From: an uncultured Bacteroidia bacterium
GTDB lineage: Bacteria > Bacteroidota > Bacteroidia > Bacteroidales > F082
DNA: 59,899 nucleotides
Direction: 5' to 3'
NCBI GenBank assembly: GCA_902800965.1
Contig: CADCGK010000016.1
Location: 1-59,899 of the forward strand
Under the pieces are notes generated by a model that worked only from the letters and a program-made list of their open reading frames with translations, made no database searches and had not been told where the DNA came from. How positions within the stretch are numbered: the stretch's first letter is position 1; each line of letters begins with the position of its first letter. Both the position numbers and the translations under genes were made by a program. Of this stretch, positions 17,607 to 26,418 are shown one piece after another.

Positions 17607-18125
17607 TTAGGGATTCTTATTAACGTGTTTGGTAATCTCGTCGAAGGAGATTTTAAACCATTCGGTATAGCATTCCGGATGGGCTTTCATGTCGTCAGCG
17701 ATATCGTCGAGGTTCATGTATTTGTAGGATGCTACCTCGTCGGGGTTGATGACGGGGGTGTCATCACTGTGCCCGAACCAGACATGGTCGAACTCATGTT
17801 CGATGAGTCCCAGTCCAACGGGCGCTTTATATATAAAGGTAAAGACCTCATGCATCTCGCAATGCAATCCCATTTCCTCCATCAGCCGGCGTGAAGTGGC
17901 TTGCTCAAGCGACTCTCCGTCATGGGGGTGGCTGCAGCAGGTGTTGGTCCACAGGCCGGGAGAGTGGTATTTCGACAAGGCGCGTTGTTGCAACAACAAT
18001 TCTCCCTTACTGTTGAAGATGAATATGGAAAAGGCGCGATGGAGACGAGGTACAATATGGGCGGCCATCTTCTCCATGATACCGATCTGTTGATCTTGTT
18101 CGTTGACGAGGATTACGTGTTCCAT
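17607..18125 (-). CDS. idi: Isopentenyl-diphosphate delta-isomerase, type 1
   Basis: Nudix-fold isomerase interconverting IPP and DMAPP in isoprenoid synthesis; 172 residues. Seen: LHRAFSIFIFNSKGELLLQQRA, KYHSPGLWTNTCCSHPHDGES with the catalytic Cys near 63-64, Nudix-box-like ESLEQATSRRLMEEMGL, and catalytic Glu in IEHEFDHVWFG (near 111). The start MEHVILVNEQDQQIG at 18125 fits the family N-terminus; the frame remains open upstream only because the AATTCGTTT repeat has no stops there. It lies downstream of ychF on the same strand, separated by that repeat. Confidence 0.95.
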   Translation of the reverse strand: MEHVILVNEQDQQIGIMEKMAAHIVPRLHRAFSIFIFNSKGELLLQQRALSKYHSPGLWTNTCCSHPHDGESLEQATSRRLMEEMGLHCEMHEVFTFIYKAPVGLGLIEHEFDHVWFGHSDDTPVINPDEVASYKYMNLDDIADDMKAHPECYTEWFKISFDEITKHVNKNP

Positions 18126-18142
18126 GTTGTTGGATTTAACGG

Positions 18143-18196
18143 CGAATTTTACGAATTGTTTTCGTTTAATTCGTTTAATTCGTTTAATTCGCCGTT
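18143..18196. repeat. AATTCGTTT tandem repeat between ychF and idi
   Basis: Four clear TTCGTTTAA-type units plus flanking AATTTTACG and AATTCGCCG variants. Same family as the coding copy at 1668-1718, both ending in AATTCGCCG. Confidence 0.85.
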
Positions 18197-18198
18197 TT

Positions 18199-19269
18199 TT
18201 AAACGTTGAACCGGATGTTAAGGATGTCGCCGTCCTGCACGACGTAGGTCTTGCCTTCCACGCGGAACTTGCCCGCTTCCTTGACGGCGGCTTCACTGCC
18301 ATACTTCAGGAAGTCCTCTGTGCTCATCACCTCGGCACGGATGAAGCCACGTTGCAGGTCGCTGTGGATGGCACCAGCGGCTATAGGAGCGGTATCGCCC
18401 ACATGGATGGTCCAGGCGCGGGTCTCGTCGGGACCAGTGGTGAAGAAGGAGTGAAGGTTGAGGGTGTGGTAGGCGGTGCGCACCAGCTTGTTGACTCCAG
18501 GTTCCGTCAGACCGGCATCTTCCATGAAGAGTTGACGGTCATCGGCATCGAGTTCGGCGATCTCGGCTTCGAGTTTGCCGGCGATGATCAGCATGTCCTG
18601 ACCTTCTTTCAAGGCGGCTTTTACGGCTTCAGAGTATTTGTTGCCGGTAGTGGCAGAGGCATCATCGACATTGCAGACATAGAGGATGGGCTTGGCGGTG
18701 AGCAGCTGAAGGTCCTGAATGTATTTCTTGTCTTCTTCGTCCACCTTGGCATCACGGGCATTGCCCATGTTTTCGAGCACTTCTTTGTAAACGCTGAGCA
18801 CGTCGAAGGCTTTCTTGTTGTCTTTCTCGCCGTTTTTCAGCAGCTTTTGGACGCGTTCCAGCTTGCGGGTGACCAAATCAAGGTCGCGCACTTGAAGCTC
18901 CAGATCGACCAATTCCATGTCGCGGACAGGATCCACACTGCCTTCGCTATGGGGAATGTTGGGGTCGTCGAAGCAACGCAACACATGAATTAAGGCGTCC
19001 ATGGTCTGCACCTCGGCCAACAGCTTGTTGCCTACTCCTTGTCCACCCTTGCTCAAGCCAGGCAAGTCCACGATCTCCACCGTGGCAGGTACAATGCGCT
19101 TCGAATGGGAGATGTTGTCAATGAGCTTCAACCGCTCATCGACCACCTCGCACATTCCGATATTGGATTTTGAGGCGAAACCAACTTCCGCCTTGGTGTT
19201 TGATATACAATTGAATATAGTGGTCTTTCCAGTGCTTGAGAGACCGATGATTCCACAATTGAGTGCCAT
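18199..19269 (-). CDS. ychF: YchF/Obg-family ATPase (divergent)
   Basis: 356 residues, near the usual 363. P-loop GLSSTGKTT (about residues 9-17), Walker B/G3 VDLPGLSKGGQGVGNKLLAEV (about 68-88), the YchF-type adenine-specificity motif NVDD in place of GTPase NKxD (CNVDDAS, about 199-205), and the C-terminal TGS-like domain ending EAGKFRVEGKTYVVQDGDILNIRFNV. Odd: the switch I/G2 segment that is normally NFPFCTIEPN is GFASKSNIGMCEV and the P-loop lacks the usual GLPNVGKS. It may be a specialised Bacteroidota paralogue rather than the canonical YchF. Start ATG follows a -7 box at 19290-19297. Confidence 0.85.
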   Translation of the reverse strand: MALNCGIIGLSSTGKTTIFNCISNTKAEVGFASKSNIGMCEVVDERLKLIDNISHSKRIVPATVEIVDLPGLSKGGQGVGNKLLAEVQTMDALIHVLRCFDDPNIPHSEGSVDPVRDMELVDLELQVRDLDLVTRKLERVQKLLKNGEKDNKKAFDVLSVYKEVLENMGNARDAKVDEEDKKYIQDLQLLTAKPILYVCNVDDASATTGNKYSEAVKAALKEGQDMLIIAGKLEAEIAELDADDRQLFMEDAGLTEPGVNKLVRTAYHTLNLHSFFTTGPDETRAWTIHVGDTAPIAAGAIHSDLQRGFIRAEVMSTEDFLKYGSEAAVKEAGKFRVEGKTYVVQDGDILNIRFNV

Positions 19270-19289
19270 ATTATAAACGTTTTATCGTG

Positions 19290-19297
19290 CAAAAATA
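19290..19297 (-). promoter_or_regulatory. -7 promoter box of ychF
   Basis: Minus strand TATTTTTG, 20 bases upstream of the ychF ATG; only a few bases from the 3' end of the upstream prsW gene, so ychF can be transcribed independently. Confidence 0.6.
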
Positions 19298-19302
19298 CAA
19301 AA

Positions 19303-19983
19303 TTATTCCTTGAAAGGGGAGTTCTCTTGGTGCCGCCTGATGAATTTGATGCAGACCCGCCACAGCATGATGTCGCCGAAAATGAAAAGACCGAAAAAGA
19401 TCAGGGCGAGGAAGGTCGGAATGTCTTGGACAATCATCAGGATCCAGTCGAATAGTCCATGAATAAAGGCAGCTCCGAAAAGGCTTGCCACCAGATAACC
19501 GAAGCGGTGTTTTCCCTCAAATTTGGCTAAGGATAGGAAGTAACCCATGACCACTGCAAAAAGGAAATGCCCTGGCACAGAGAGGATGGCCCTGACGATA
19601 CCAGTGCCCACGCCTCCTTGGAAGACGTAAAGGATGTTCTCTACGCAGGCAAAACCAAGTCCGACAAAGACGGAATAGACGATGCCATCCATGTGCTCGT
19701 TGAAGTTCTTGTTCCACCAAAAGAAAAGGAACAAGATGGCGAACTTGCACAATTCCTCGCAGAAACCGGCTTCGATAAAGGCGGAGTAGAAAACTGAATT
19801 GGAATAGTGGATGGCGTTGACTATGGAGACCAGCAAGAGGTCCGTGGGGATGGCAATCATGCCTCCGAAGAACGCCAAAAGCAGCAGTCCAAAAGGCTCC
19901 TTCTCGTATTTGTCCTGAAAATAGACGAATAGCAAAAGGAGGACTACAGGAAGAATGGACAGATGTAACAATAATATCGACAT
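19303..19983 (-). CDS. PrsW-family intramembrane protease
   Basis: 226-residue polytopic membrane protein starting MSILLLHLSILPVVLLLLFVYFQDKYEKEP. The PrsW signature is present: EAGFCEELCKFAILFLFF (EExxK-like motif, about 73-90), DGIVYSVFVGLGFACVENILY (about 101-121) and FGAAFIHGLFDWIL (about 172-185) with the conserved His. PrsW cleaves anti-sigma factors in Bacillus; no sigma or anti-sigma gene is seen here, so the substrate is unknown. The start at 19983 was preferred over a TTG that overlaps the -7 box (20002-20009). Confidence 0.88.
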   Translation of the reverse strand: MSILLLHLSILPVVLLLLFVYFQDKYEKEPFGLLLLAFFGGMIAIPTDLLLVSIVNAIHYSNSVFYSAFIEAGFCEELCKFAILFLFFWWNKNFNEHMDGIVYSVFVGLGFACVENILYVFQGGVGTGIVRAILSVPGHFLFAVVMGYFLSLAKFEGKHRFGYLVASLFGAAFIHGLFDWILMIVQDIPTFLALIFFGLFIFGDIMLWRVCIKFIRRHQENSPFKE

Positions 19984-20001
19984 AGAGGCGTATTTATTGA
20001 G

Positions 20002-20049
20002 CAAAAATAAGTTTTTTTGGCATGCTTTACGTGAAAAAGCCTAAATTTG
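20002..20049. promoter_or_regulatory. Divergent prsW / guaA promoter region
   Basis: Minus strand TATTTTTG at 20009-20002 serves prsW; plus strand TTTG at 20016-20019 and TAAATTTG at 20042-20049 serve guaA (22-base spacer). The two promoters are packed within 48 bases. Predicted leaders are only about 12-14 bases. Confidence 0.6.
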
Positions 20050-20066
20050 CACCAAAAAGTGGTAAT

Positions 20067-21641
20067 ATGCAGGAAATGATTCTCATCCTCGATTTCGGTT
20101 CTCAGGTGACCCAGTTGATTGGCCGTCGCCTTCGCGAACTGAATGTGTATTGCGAAATCCATCCGTTTAACAAGATTCCCGCCATTGGCGACAATGTCAA
20201 GGGTGTCATCCTGAGCGGCAGCCCGTTCTCTGTTCGTGACGAGAAGGCTCCTTTCGTGAATCTGGAAGGCATCAAGGGGAAACTGCCGTTGTTGGGCATC
20301 TGTTATGGTGCACAGTTCATGGCGCAGCATTTTGGTGGTGAAGTGAACGGGTCCATTGCCCGTGAATATGGACGCGCCATGTTGAAAGTGGTAGATCTTC
20401 AGTCGCCACTGTTTGCCAAGGTCAGTCCTACCAGCCAGGTGTGGATGAGCCATGGCGACACCATCGCCAAACTGCCCGCTGGCGCCCGTGTCATCGCTTC
20501 TACAGACGATGTGGAGAATGCTGCCTATAAGATCGAAGGGGAGGAGACCTACGCCGTGCAGTTCCATCCAGAGGTCTTCCATACCAAGGAAGGACCTCAG
20601 ATCTTGGCTAACTTCGCCTTGGGTATCTGTGGCTGCAAGGGCGACTGGACCCCAGCGTCGTTTGTGGACAATACAGTTGCAGCCTTGCGCCAACAGCTTG
20701 GCGAAGACAAGGTGATTCTGGGCCTTTCAGGTGGCGTTGATAGCACCGTAGCAGCGGTCTTGCTGAATAAGGCTATCGGCAGCAACCTGACCTGTATCTT
20801 CGTCGATAACGGCCTGCTTCGCAAGAATGAGTTTGAGGATGTGTTGGACTCCTACAAGGAGATGGGATTGAACGTCATTGGTGTTCATGCCGGTCCCTTG
20901 TTCCTGAAAAAGTTGGAAGGCGTCACGGATCCTGAAGCGAAGCGAAAAGCCATCGGCTCGACGTTTATCGATGTGTTCGACGCCGAAGCGCAAAAGATCG
21001 AAGGCGCACGATGGCTGGCACAAGGCACCATCTATCCCGATGTCATCGAGAGCGTCAGCGTCAATGGCCCAAGTTGCAAGATCAAGTCGCACCATAACGT
21101 GGGCGGACTTCCCGAGAAAATGAATCTCAAGATTGTTGAACCGCTCCGGACCCTGTTCAAGGATGAAGTGCGCCGAGTGGGCCGTTCCATGGGCATCAAG
21201 CGTGAGCTGATCGGCAGGCATCCTTTCCCGGGACCGAGCCTGGGCATCCGTATCTTGGGCGAAGTCACCGAAGAGAAGCTTCGTATCTTGCGCGATGCGG
21301 ATGACATCTTCATCAAAGGCCTTCGCAACTGGCCTTGTGAGTTGCCAAGTGCATCGTATCCGAATGAAATGGCTGATAACCTTTACGACAGCATCTGGCA
21401 GGCGGGTACCATGCTGCTCCCCGTGAAGTCGGTGGGCGTGATGGGTGATGAGCGCAGCTATGAATACACCATCGCCTTGCGGGCAGTGATCTCCACCGAT
21501 GGCATGACTGCCGACTGGGTGCATCTTCCTTACGATTTCATGGCCAAAGTGTCAAACGATATTATAAATAAGGTAAAAGGCGTTAACAGAGTGTGCTATG
21601 ACATTTCCTCCAAACCGCCGGCGACCATCGAGTGGGAGTAA
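20067..21641 (+). CDS. guaA: GMP synthase (glutamine-hydrolysing)
   Basis: Converts XMP to GMP with glutamine and ATP; 524 residues from ATG 20067. N-terminal class I amidotransferase: [19 protein letters not shown], nucleophile Cys in [17 protein letters not shown] (near residue 80), catalytic His in [12 protein letters not shown] pyrophosphatase domain: P-loop [15 protein letters not shown] (about 218-232). C-terminal dimerisation part includes [16 protein letters not shown] and ends [15 protein letters not shown]. The longer frame start at 20022 is excluded because it lies upstream of the -7 box. Confidence 0.98.
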   Translation: MQEMILILDFGSQVTQLIGRRLRELNVYCEIHPFNKIPAIGDNVKGVILSGSPFSVRDEKAPFVNLEGIKGKLPLLGICYGAQFMAQHFGGEVNGSIAREYGRAMLKVVDLQSPLFAKVSPTSQVWMSHGDTIAKLPAGARVIASTDDVENAAYKIEGEETYAVQFHPEVFHTKEGPQILANFALGICGCKGDWTPASFVDNTVAALRQQLGEDKVILGLSGGVDSTVAAVLLNKAIGSNLTCIFVDNGLLRKNEFEDVLDSYKEMGLNVIGVHAGPLFLKKLEGVTDPEAKRKAIGSTFIDVFDAEAQKIEGARWLAQGTIYPDVIESVSVNGPSCKIKSHHNVGGLPEKMNLKIVEPLRTLFKDEVRRVGRSMGIKRELIGRHPFPGPSLGIRILGEVTEEKLRILRDADDIFIKGLRNWPCELPSASYPNEMADNLYDSIWQAGTMLLPVKSVGVMGDERSYEYTIALRAVISTDGMTADWVHLPYDFMAKVSNDIINKVKGVNRVCYDISSKPPATIEWE

Positions 21642-21679
21642 GGGAAACTGAAAGTGGAAAGTTGAAAACTGAAAGTTAG
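21642..21679 (+). repeat. GAAAGTTGAAA-type repeat
   Basis: About four GAAAGTGGAAAGTTGAAAACTGAAAGTT-like units fill the entire gap between the guaA stop and the next ATG and provide its purine-rich leader. Confidence 0.6.
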
Positions 21680-23716
21680 ATGAATAAGAAATTATTGATA
21701 TTATGGTTGTTGTTTGTCGGGATATTGTTGTCGCCGACAGCAATGCAAGCCCAGGTGGATATAGAGAAATCAACTGAAATCATCACCATCAGCGGTAAGC
21801 AGTTTTACATGCATCATGTCAAGAAAGGGCAGACGCTGTACAGCATTGCCAGGACCTATCAAATATCTGAGGCCGAGATTGAAAAGTTGAACCCCGAGGT
21901 CAAGGAAGTTGGGCTGCTGGCAAATATGGTGCTGGGAATTCCAGTAGTTTCTGAGGAACCTACAGTAGAGAATTCTGAAGAGAAGCCGACTGAGAAGCCT
22001 GATGTCAAGCCGACGTTATTACCAGTGGTGAAACCTGCTGAAAAGCCAGAAGTTACGCCAGTTGCGACTACCGATACGGTCGTGTTGCCTAAAGTCTCTG
22101 ATTTGCCCATAACAGAAGATGATGAAATTGGCGATGGGTATGTCATTCATACGGTGAAGGAAGGTGAAAAGACAAAGCATTTGTTGCGGCGTTGGGGCGT
22201 TTCAGAGGAGGAATTCAGAAAGATGAATCCTTCGGTGGGTTCGCGTGTCTTCGTTGGACAAAAAGTGCTGATTCCCGTGGAGATACCCAAAGAGCCGACT
22301 TCCGTGGAGAAGCCATCTGTCGATACCCTTAAAATACATCTTCAGCGTCCACAGGTTCTTGACACCATCAAAGAAGAGGAGCCGCTTGAAGAAGAGTTTA
22401 TACTGCCTGAGGAAAAGCCCGATGAGTGCTACGCCTCGACGGATAACGCTTCGCGCACCTATCATGTGGCCTTGCTGGTGCCCTTGTATCTAAATGAGAT
22501 TGACAGGCTTGACTTGTCAAAATCTAGAATTGAAAAGACCAAGCATAGCCGTGCCATGAAGTTCTTGCAGTTCTATGAAGGATTCATGATGGCGGTTGAT
22601 TCGTTGACAAGATACTATGGCTTGAAACTTGAATTGAACGTCATGGATGTCAGTGAGAATGTCGCAGGTGCACAGGCTGCAGTGAGCGCGTTGGAAAAGG
22701 AACAGGTGGATTTGATTATTGGTCCGTTCTTCAGCAAGTCATTTGCAATTGTTGAGGAATATGCTTTGGAACATGATATTCTTGTAGTCAATCCAATGTC
22801 GGAACGCGAGAGCATCATCGTGGACGCTCCCAATGTGGTAAAGCTGAAACCCAGTGCGAAAGCCATGGCTGAAGAGTTGGGCGATCTGATCCGCATTCGC
22901 TATCCCAAGGCCAAGGTGACCTTGATGTGCAATAATGGTTCAAAGGACAGCCTTAATATAGCAATGATCGAAGAGGCTCTCCTGGGCGCTGTGGATCAGG
23001 AGGCGAGACTCTCCAATGCGGAGATGCTGGAACTTATTGCCAAAGAAAGTGCTCGTAGAAAGATGGGAAAACGAGTCCTGTCCACCTTGGAAGTTGAAGG
23101 TCAGATCTTCTCAACCAATCAATTGAGGGATAATCCCGATGGCGAAGTGTATTTTGACAACCCGTTCCATCGCATTACTTATTCGGAGTCCGACGTGTTC
23201 AAGAGAGGACTCTCAACCGCTAGGGATAATATTCTGGTGGCGTATGGTGATAATGTCGTTTTTGCCACTCAAATTCTGAACAGCATCAACAGGTCGGCAA
23301 AAAAATACCCTATTACGCTGATAGGTTTGCCTGACTGGGCTGAATTTGACAATCTTTTGGTGCCCAACCTGTTGAACATGAACGCTATTTATTTTGACGA
23401 CCATTTTGTTGACTATAATAGCGAGTGGGCACAGAGTTTTGTCGAAAAATTCCAAAGCATGTATCAATGTGATCCTTTGGATTATGCTTTTGAAGGATAT
23501 GATGTGGCTTGGTATTTCCTGACCGCATTGAAGGAATTTGGACCTCATGCTCAAGAATGCCTGCCGTATTATCATCCCGCTTTGCTTCACTCAAGGTATT
23601 ATTTCACTAAAAAACGTGCTGAAGACGGCTTGGAGAATCGCTACTGGAACATCTATCAGTACGATAACTCCTCAGTCGAATTAAAGCCGGTCTTCATTTA
23701 TTCAGAGGAGGATTGA
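21680..23716 (+). CDS. LysM-domain protein with periplasmic ligand-binding-like domain
   Basis: 678-residue exported protein: signal peptide (MNKKLLILWLLFVGILLSPTAMQAQ), LysM 1 at about 38-83 (YMHHVKKGQTLYSIARTYQIS), a Pro/Glu/Lys/Val-rich linker with PTEKPDVKP-like repeats (about 94-140), LysM 2 at about 152-195 (HTVKEGEKTKHLLRRWGVSEEEF), a second acidic linker, then a type 1 periplasmic binding-protein-like domain from about 264 (HVALLVPLYLNEIDRLD ... LNVMDVSENVAGAQAAVSALEKEQVDLIIGPFF). This architecture is known in Bacteroidota and resembles LpoA-like envelope proteins that bind peptidoglycan; role unproven. Only 1 base separates it from the next lipoprotein gene, indicating an operon, possibly with guaA. 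Confidence 0.85.
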   Translation: MNKKLLILWLLFVGILLSPTAMQAQVDIEKSTEIITISGKQFYMHHVKKGQTLYSIARTYQISEAEIEKLNPEVKEVGLLANMVLGIPVVSEEPTVENSEEKPTEKPDVKPTLLPVVKPAEKPEVTPVATTDTVVLPKVSDLPITEDDEIGDGYVIHTVKEGEKTKHLLRRWGVSEEEFRKMNPSVGSRVFVGQKVLIPVEIPKEPTSVEKPSVDTLKIHLQRPQVLDTIKEEEPLEEEFILPEEKPDECYASTDNASRTYHVALLVPLYLNEIDRLDLSKSRIEKTKHSRAMKFLQFYEGFMMAVDSLTRYYGLKLELNVMDVSENVAGAQAAVSALEKEQVDLIIGPFFSKSFAIVEEYALEHDILVVNPMSERESIIVDAPNVVKLKPSAKAMAEELGDLIRIRYPKAKVTLMCNNGSKDSLNIAMIEEALLGAVDQEARLSNAEMLELIAKESARRKMGKRVLSTLEVEGQIFSTNQLRDNPDGEVYFDNPFHRITYSESDVFKRGLSTARDNILVAYGDNVVFATQILNSINRSAKKYPITLIGLPDWAEFDNLLVPNLLNMNAIYFDDHFVDYNSEWAQSFVEKFQSMYQCDPLDYAFEGYDVAWYFLTALKEFGPHAQECLPYYHPALLHSRYYFTKKRAEDGLENRYWNIYQYDNSSVELKPVFIYSEED

Positions 23717-23717
23717 A

Positions 23718-24383
23718 ATGAGGTGGGGATGCTGGATTTTGTATGTTGTGCTTCTAACGGTGTTCGTATCGTGCGAAAACCATGGGGAAGTCAAAAAGGA
23801 CTATTGGGACAACGGCAATCTGAAGTCTGTTTTGCGTTATCAGGATGGCCAGTTGAATGGCATTTGTGAATGGTATCTTATCAGCGGTAAACGGCAAATG
23901 GAGGTGCCATACAAGGACAATAAAATGAATGGCCTTCTACGTCGATGGTATGAAAATGGCAATATCATGGAGGAGTCGTGGTATAAAGATGGTGTTCAAG
24001 ACAGTATATCTCGTTCTTATTCATTGAAAGGCATTTTGGTTGAGGAAGGTTATTATGTGGACGGCAAGTTGAATGGTGAATACAAACGCTGGTATGAGAA
24101 TGGGCAGGTGTTTCAAGAAGGACAGTATGCCGATGACATGATGGACGGGTCGTGGCTGATTTTTTATCCCGATGGCAGTTTGGCTGCAACAGCAAACTTC
24201 GACAAGGGCAAAGGTACACAGACAAGTTATGAGCAGTCGGGATACAAGTGCCTTGAAACCCATTATTTAGACAATGAAAAACATGGCCGGGAGGTCTATT
24301 ATAACCCGGATGGCAAGGTGACGAGAGTGGCGGTTTACGAATATGGTGAGTGGGTAAGAGATGAAGAAGAGGGGGAGAGATAA
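23718..24383 (+). CDS. MORN-repeat-variant lipoprotein (YwqK-like)
   Basis: 221 residues: lipoprotein signal with lipobox VFVSC (Cys about 20) and then six or more MORN_2-type repeats of about 22 residues with the pattern YWDNGNLKS..RY.DGQLNG, RWYENGNIMEESWYKDG, RWYENGQVFQEGQYADDMMDGSW, YYNPDGKVTRVAVYEYGEW. Such proteins are often labelled YwqK-family 'antitoxin', but this one looks like a surface or periplasmic lipoprotein and no toxin gene is adjacent. It starts 1 base after the LysM protein and probably works in the same envelope context. Confidence 0.85.
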   Translation: MRWGCWILYVVLLTVFVSCENHGEVKKDYWDNGNLKSVLRYQDGQLNGICEWYLISGKRQMEVPYKDNKMNGLLRRWYENGNIMEESWYKDGVQDSISRSYSLKGILVEEGYYVDGKLNGEYKRWYENGQVFQEGQYADDMMDGSWLIFYPDGSLAATANFDKGKGTQTSYEQSGYKCLETHYLDNEKHGREVYYNPDGKVTRVAVYEYGEWVRDEEEGER

Positions 24384-24399
24384 ATTATTTTTTTATTTA

Positions 24400-24464
24400 T
24401 TGTGTTTTGTGAATTATAAATGCTAACTTTGCACCGTAAAAATTGAAAACAATCATTATTGTTT
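24400..24464 (+). promoter_or_regulatory. gdhA promoter and leader stem-loop
   Basis: TTG at 24400-24402, 21-base spacer, TAACTTTG at 24424-24431. In the leader a small inverted repeat AAACAAT-CATT-ATTGTTT lies at 24447-24464, about 32 bases before the ATG. It could be an operator or an mRNA stabilising hairpin. Confidence 0.6.
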
Positions 24465-24495
24465 AATAAAACCTTTTAATAATCAAGTTAATAAA

Positions 24496-25839
24496 ATGAA
24501 AGTAAATGAAATCATGACCGCTCTGGAAGCTAAACATCCAGGCGAAAAAGAGTATTTACAGGCAGTACGCGAAGTGCTCGAATCCATCGAAGAAGTGTAC
24601 AACCAACACCCAGAATTTGAAGCTGCTAAGATCGTTGAACGTCTCGTTGAACCTGATCGTATCTTCACTTTCCGTGTGACTTGGGTTGACGACAAAGGCC
24701 AGGTTCAGGTGAACCTCGGTTACCGCGTCCAGTACAACGCCGCTCTCGGCGCTTACAAAGGCGGTCTCCGTTTCCACCCTGCAGTCAATGTCTCCATGCT
24801 GAAGTTCTTGGGCTTCGAGCAGATCTTCAAGAACTCCCTGACCAACCTGCCTCTTGGTGGTGGTAAGGGCGGTGCTGACTTCGACCCAACAGGCAAGTCA
24901 GACGCTGAAATCATGCGTTTCTGCCAAGCTTTCATGTATGAACTTTGGAGAAACATCGGTGCTGACCAAGATTCACCTGCTGGTGACGTCGGTGTCGGCG
25001 GCCGTGAGATCGGTTACCTCTATGGCGCTTACAAGAAGCTCGCTCGTGAACACAGCACTGGCGCTCTGACTGGTAAGAGCTATGGCTGGGGTGGTTCTTT
25101 GATCCGTCCTGAAGCTACCGGTTTCGGTGCTATGTACTATGTTGACCGTATGGTCCACCAGAAGGGTGAAACCATGCAAGGCAAGAGAGTCGCTCTGTCA
25201 GGCTTCGGTAACGTGGCTTGGGGCGCTGCCACCAAGGCTACTGAGCTCGGCGCTAAGGTCGTCGCTCTGTCAGGCCCAGACGGCGTTTGCGAACTGCCTA
25301 ACGGTATCGACAAGGAAATGATCGACTACATGCTGGTGATGCGTGACTCACGCCGTAACAAGGTTGAGGACATGGCCACCAAGTTCCCCGGCAAGGCTAT
25401 CTTCACCCCTGGTAAGAAGGCTTGGATGGTGAAATGCGACATCGCTTGCCCGTCCGCTTTCCAGAACGAAATGAACGAAGCTGATGCTAAGGAATTGATC
25501 GCCAACGGCGTTCAGTATGTTGCTGAAATCTCTAACATGGGCTGCACCGCTGAAGCTATCGCCGCTATCCAAGGCGCCGGTATCCCGTTCGCTCCTGGTA
25601 AGGCTGTCAACGCTGGTGGCGTTGCTACCTCTGGCCTCGAAATCTGCCAGAATGCCGCTCACATCAACTGGACTGCTCCTGAAGTTGATCAGAAGCTCCA
25701 CAAGATCATGAACGACATCTATGACATGTGCGTTGAATACGGTAAACAAGCTGATGGTACCATCAACTATGTGAAGGGTGCCAACATCGCCGGCTTCATG
25801 CGCGTTGCCAAAGCTATGCTCGCTCAAGGCATCATCTAA
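24496..25839 (+). CDS. gdhA: NADP-type glutamate dehydrogenase
   Basis: Assimilatory glutamate dehydrogenase (2-oxoglutarate + ammonia + NAD(P)H), 447 residues, normal hexameric-class length. Seen: YNAALGAYKGGLRFHPAVN with the substrate-binding Lys, GGGKGGADFDPTGKSD with the catalytic Lys, PAGDVGVGGREIGY, and the dinucleotide-binding ALSGFGNVAWGAATKATELGA (about 232-252). Codon use differs strongly from its neighbours (GCT, GGT, ATC, GAA, CGT strongly preferred), the mark of a very highly expressed gene. It has its own promoter, a leader hairpin and a strong terminator, so it is monocistronic. Confidence 0.97.
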   Translation: MKVNEIMTALEAKHPGEKEYLQAVREVLESIEEVYNQHPEFEAAKIVERLVEPDRIFTFRVTWVDDKGQVQVNLGYRVQYNAALGAYKGGLRFHPAVNVSMLKFLGFEQIFKNSLTNLPLGGGKGGADFDPTGKSDAEIMRFCQAFMYELWRNIGADQDSPAGDVGVGGREIGYLYGAYKKLAREHSTGALTGKSYGWGGSLIRPEATGFGAMYYVDRMVHQKGETMQGKRVALSGFGNVAWGAATKATELGAKVVALSGPDGVCELPNGIDKEMIDYMLVMRDSRRNKVEDMATKFPGKAIFTPGKKAWMVKCDIACPSAFQNEMNEADAKELIANGVQYVAEISNMGCTAEAIAAIQGAGIPFAPGKAVNAGGVATSGLEICQNAAHINWTAPEVDQKLHKIMNDIYDMCVEYGKQADGTINYVKGANIAGFMRVAKAMLAQGII

Positions 25840-25861
25840 ACCAAAGTTCAAAGGTTTTTTC

Positions 25862-25893
25862 GCAAAGGCGGCCGAGAGGTCGCCTTTGCTTTT
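25862..25893 (+). terminator. Rho-independent terminator of gdhA
   Basis: Stem GCAAAGGCG / CGCCTTTGC with a 10-base loop followed by TTTT; 22 bases after the gdhA stop. Confidence 0.85.
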
Positions 25894-25899
25894 AAGATT

Positions 25900-26370
25900 A
25901 TGAAACAAACGACGCTGTGTTATCTGGAAAGAGGTGATCGATACCTCATGCTCCATCGAACCAAAAAAGAAAATGACCTGAACCACGACAAATGGCTTGG
26001 GGTAGGGGGTAAATTCGAGGAAGGGGAGAGCCCTGAAGACTGTATGCTCCGCGAAGTACGGGAAGAGACGGGCTACACCATCACACAATGGCGCTATTGT
26101 GGCATCGTCACCTTCATCTCTGACATTTGGGAAAGCGAGCACATGCACCTCTTTGTCTGCACCGATTGGACTGGCGACGAGATCGTCTGCAACGAGGGCG
26201 ACCTCGAATGGATCGAAAAGAAACGTCTTATAGAACTCACGATGTGGGAAGGCGACAAGATATTCCTCAAACTCATAGATGAACGCGCCCCTTTCTTTTC
26301 TTTGAAACTCACCTATAAAGGCGACGATCTTCAAGAGGCTGTGCTGAATGGGAAAACCATAAATTCTTGA
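25900..26370 (+). CDS. Nudix hydrolase (MutT/8-oxo-dGTPase-like)
   Basis: 156 residues. Nudix box is complete: GVGGKFEEGESPEDCMLREVREETG (G-x5-E-x7-REVREETG; about residues 36-60). N-terminal TTLCYLERGDRYLMLHRTKKENDLNHDKWLG and the W-rich neighbourhood resemble the 8-oxo-dGTP diphosphatase subgroup that cleans the nucleotide pool, but other nucleotide substrates are possible. It starts only 7 bases after the gdhA terminator, with no obvious separate promoter, so expression probably depends on partial readthrough. Confidence 0.88.
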   Translation: MKQTTLCYLERGDRYLMLHRTKKENDLNHDKWLGVGGKFEEGESPEDCMLREVREETGYTITQWRYCGIVTFISDIWESEHMHLFVCTDWTGDEIVCNEGDLEWIEKKRLIELTMWEGDKIFLKLIDERAPFFSLKLTYKGDDLQEAVLNGKTINS

Positions 26371-26396
26371 TTTTTTAATAAATAGTTGTATTTTTG
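26367..26396 (+). promoter_or_regulatory. Promoter upstream of the truncated exported gene
   Basis: TTG at 26367-26369, 19-base spacer, TATTTTTG at 26389-26396: one of the best promoter matches in the window. It overlaps the Nudix gene stop, and may now drive the downstream BatA-type gene. Confidence 0.7.
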
Positions 26397-26418
26397 CACA
26401 ATTTGTGAAAATTGTGCT

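Noticed and set aside
23718..24383. Toxin-antitoxin system (YwqK-like antitoxin name)
   Set aside because: MORN-variant repeats are present but the protein is a lipoprotein and there is no toxin-like gene beside it.
25348..26334. 328-codon open frame antisense to gdhA and the Nudix gene
   Set aside because: Spans two well supported genes and a terminator; no motif.
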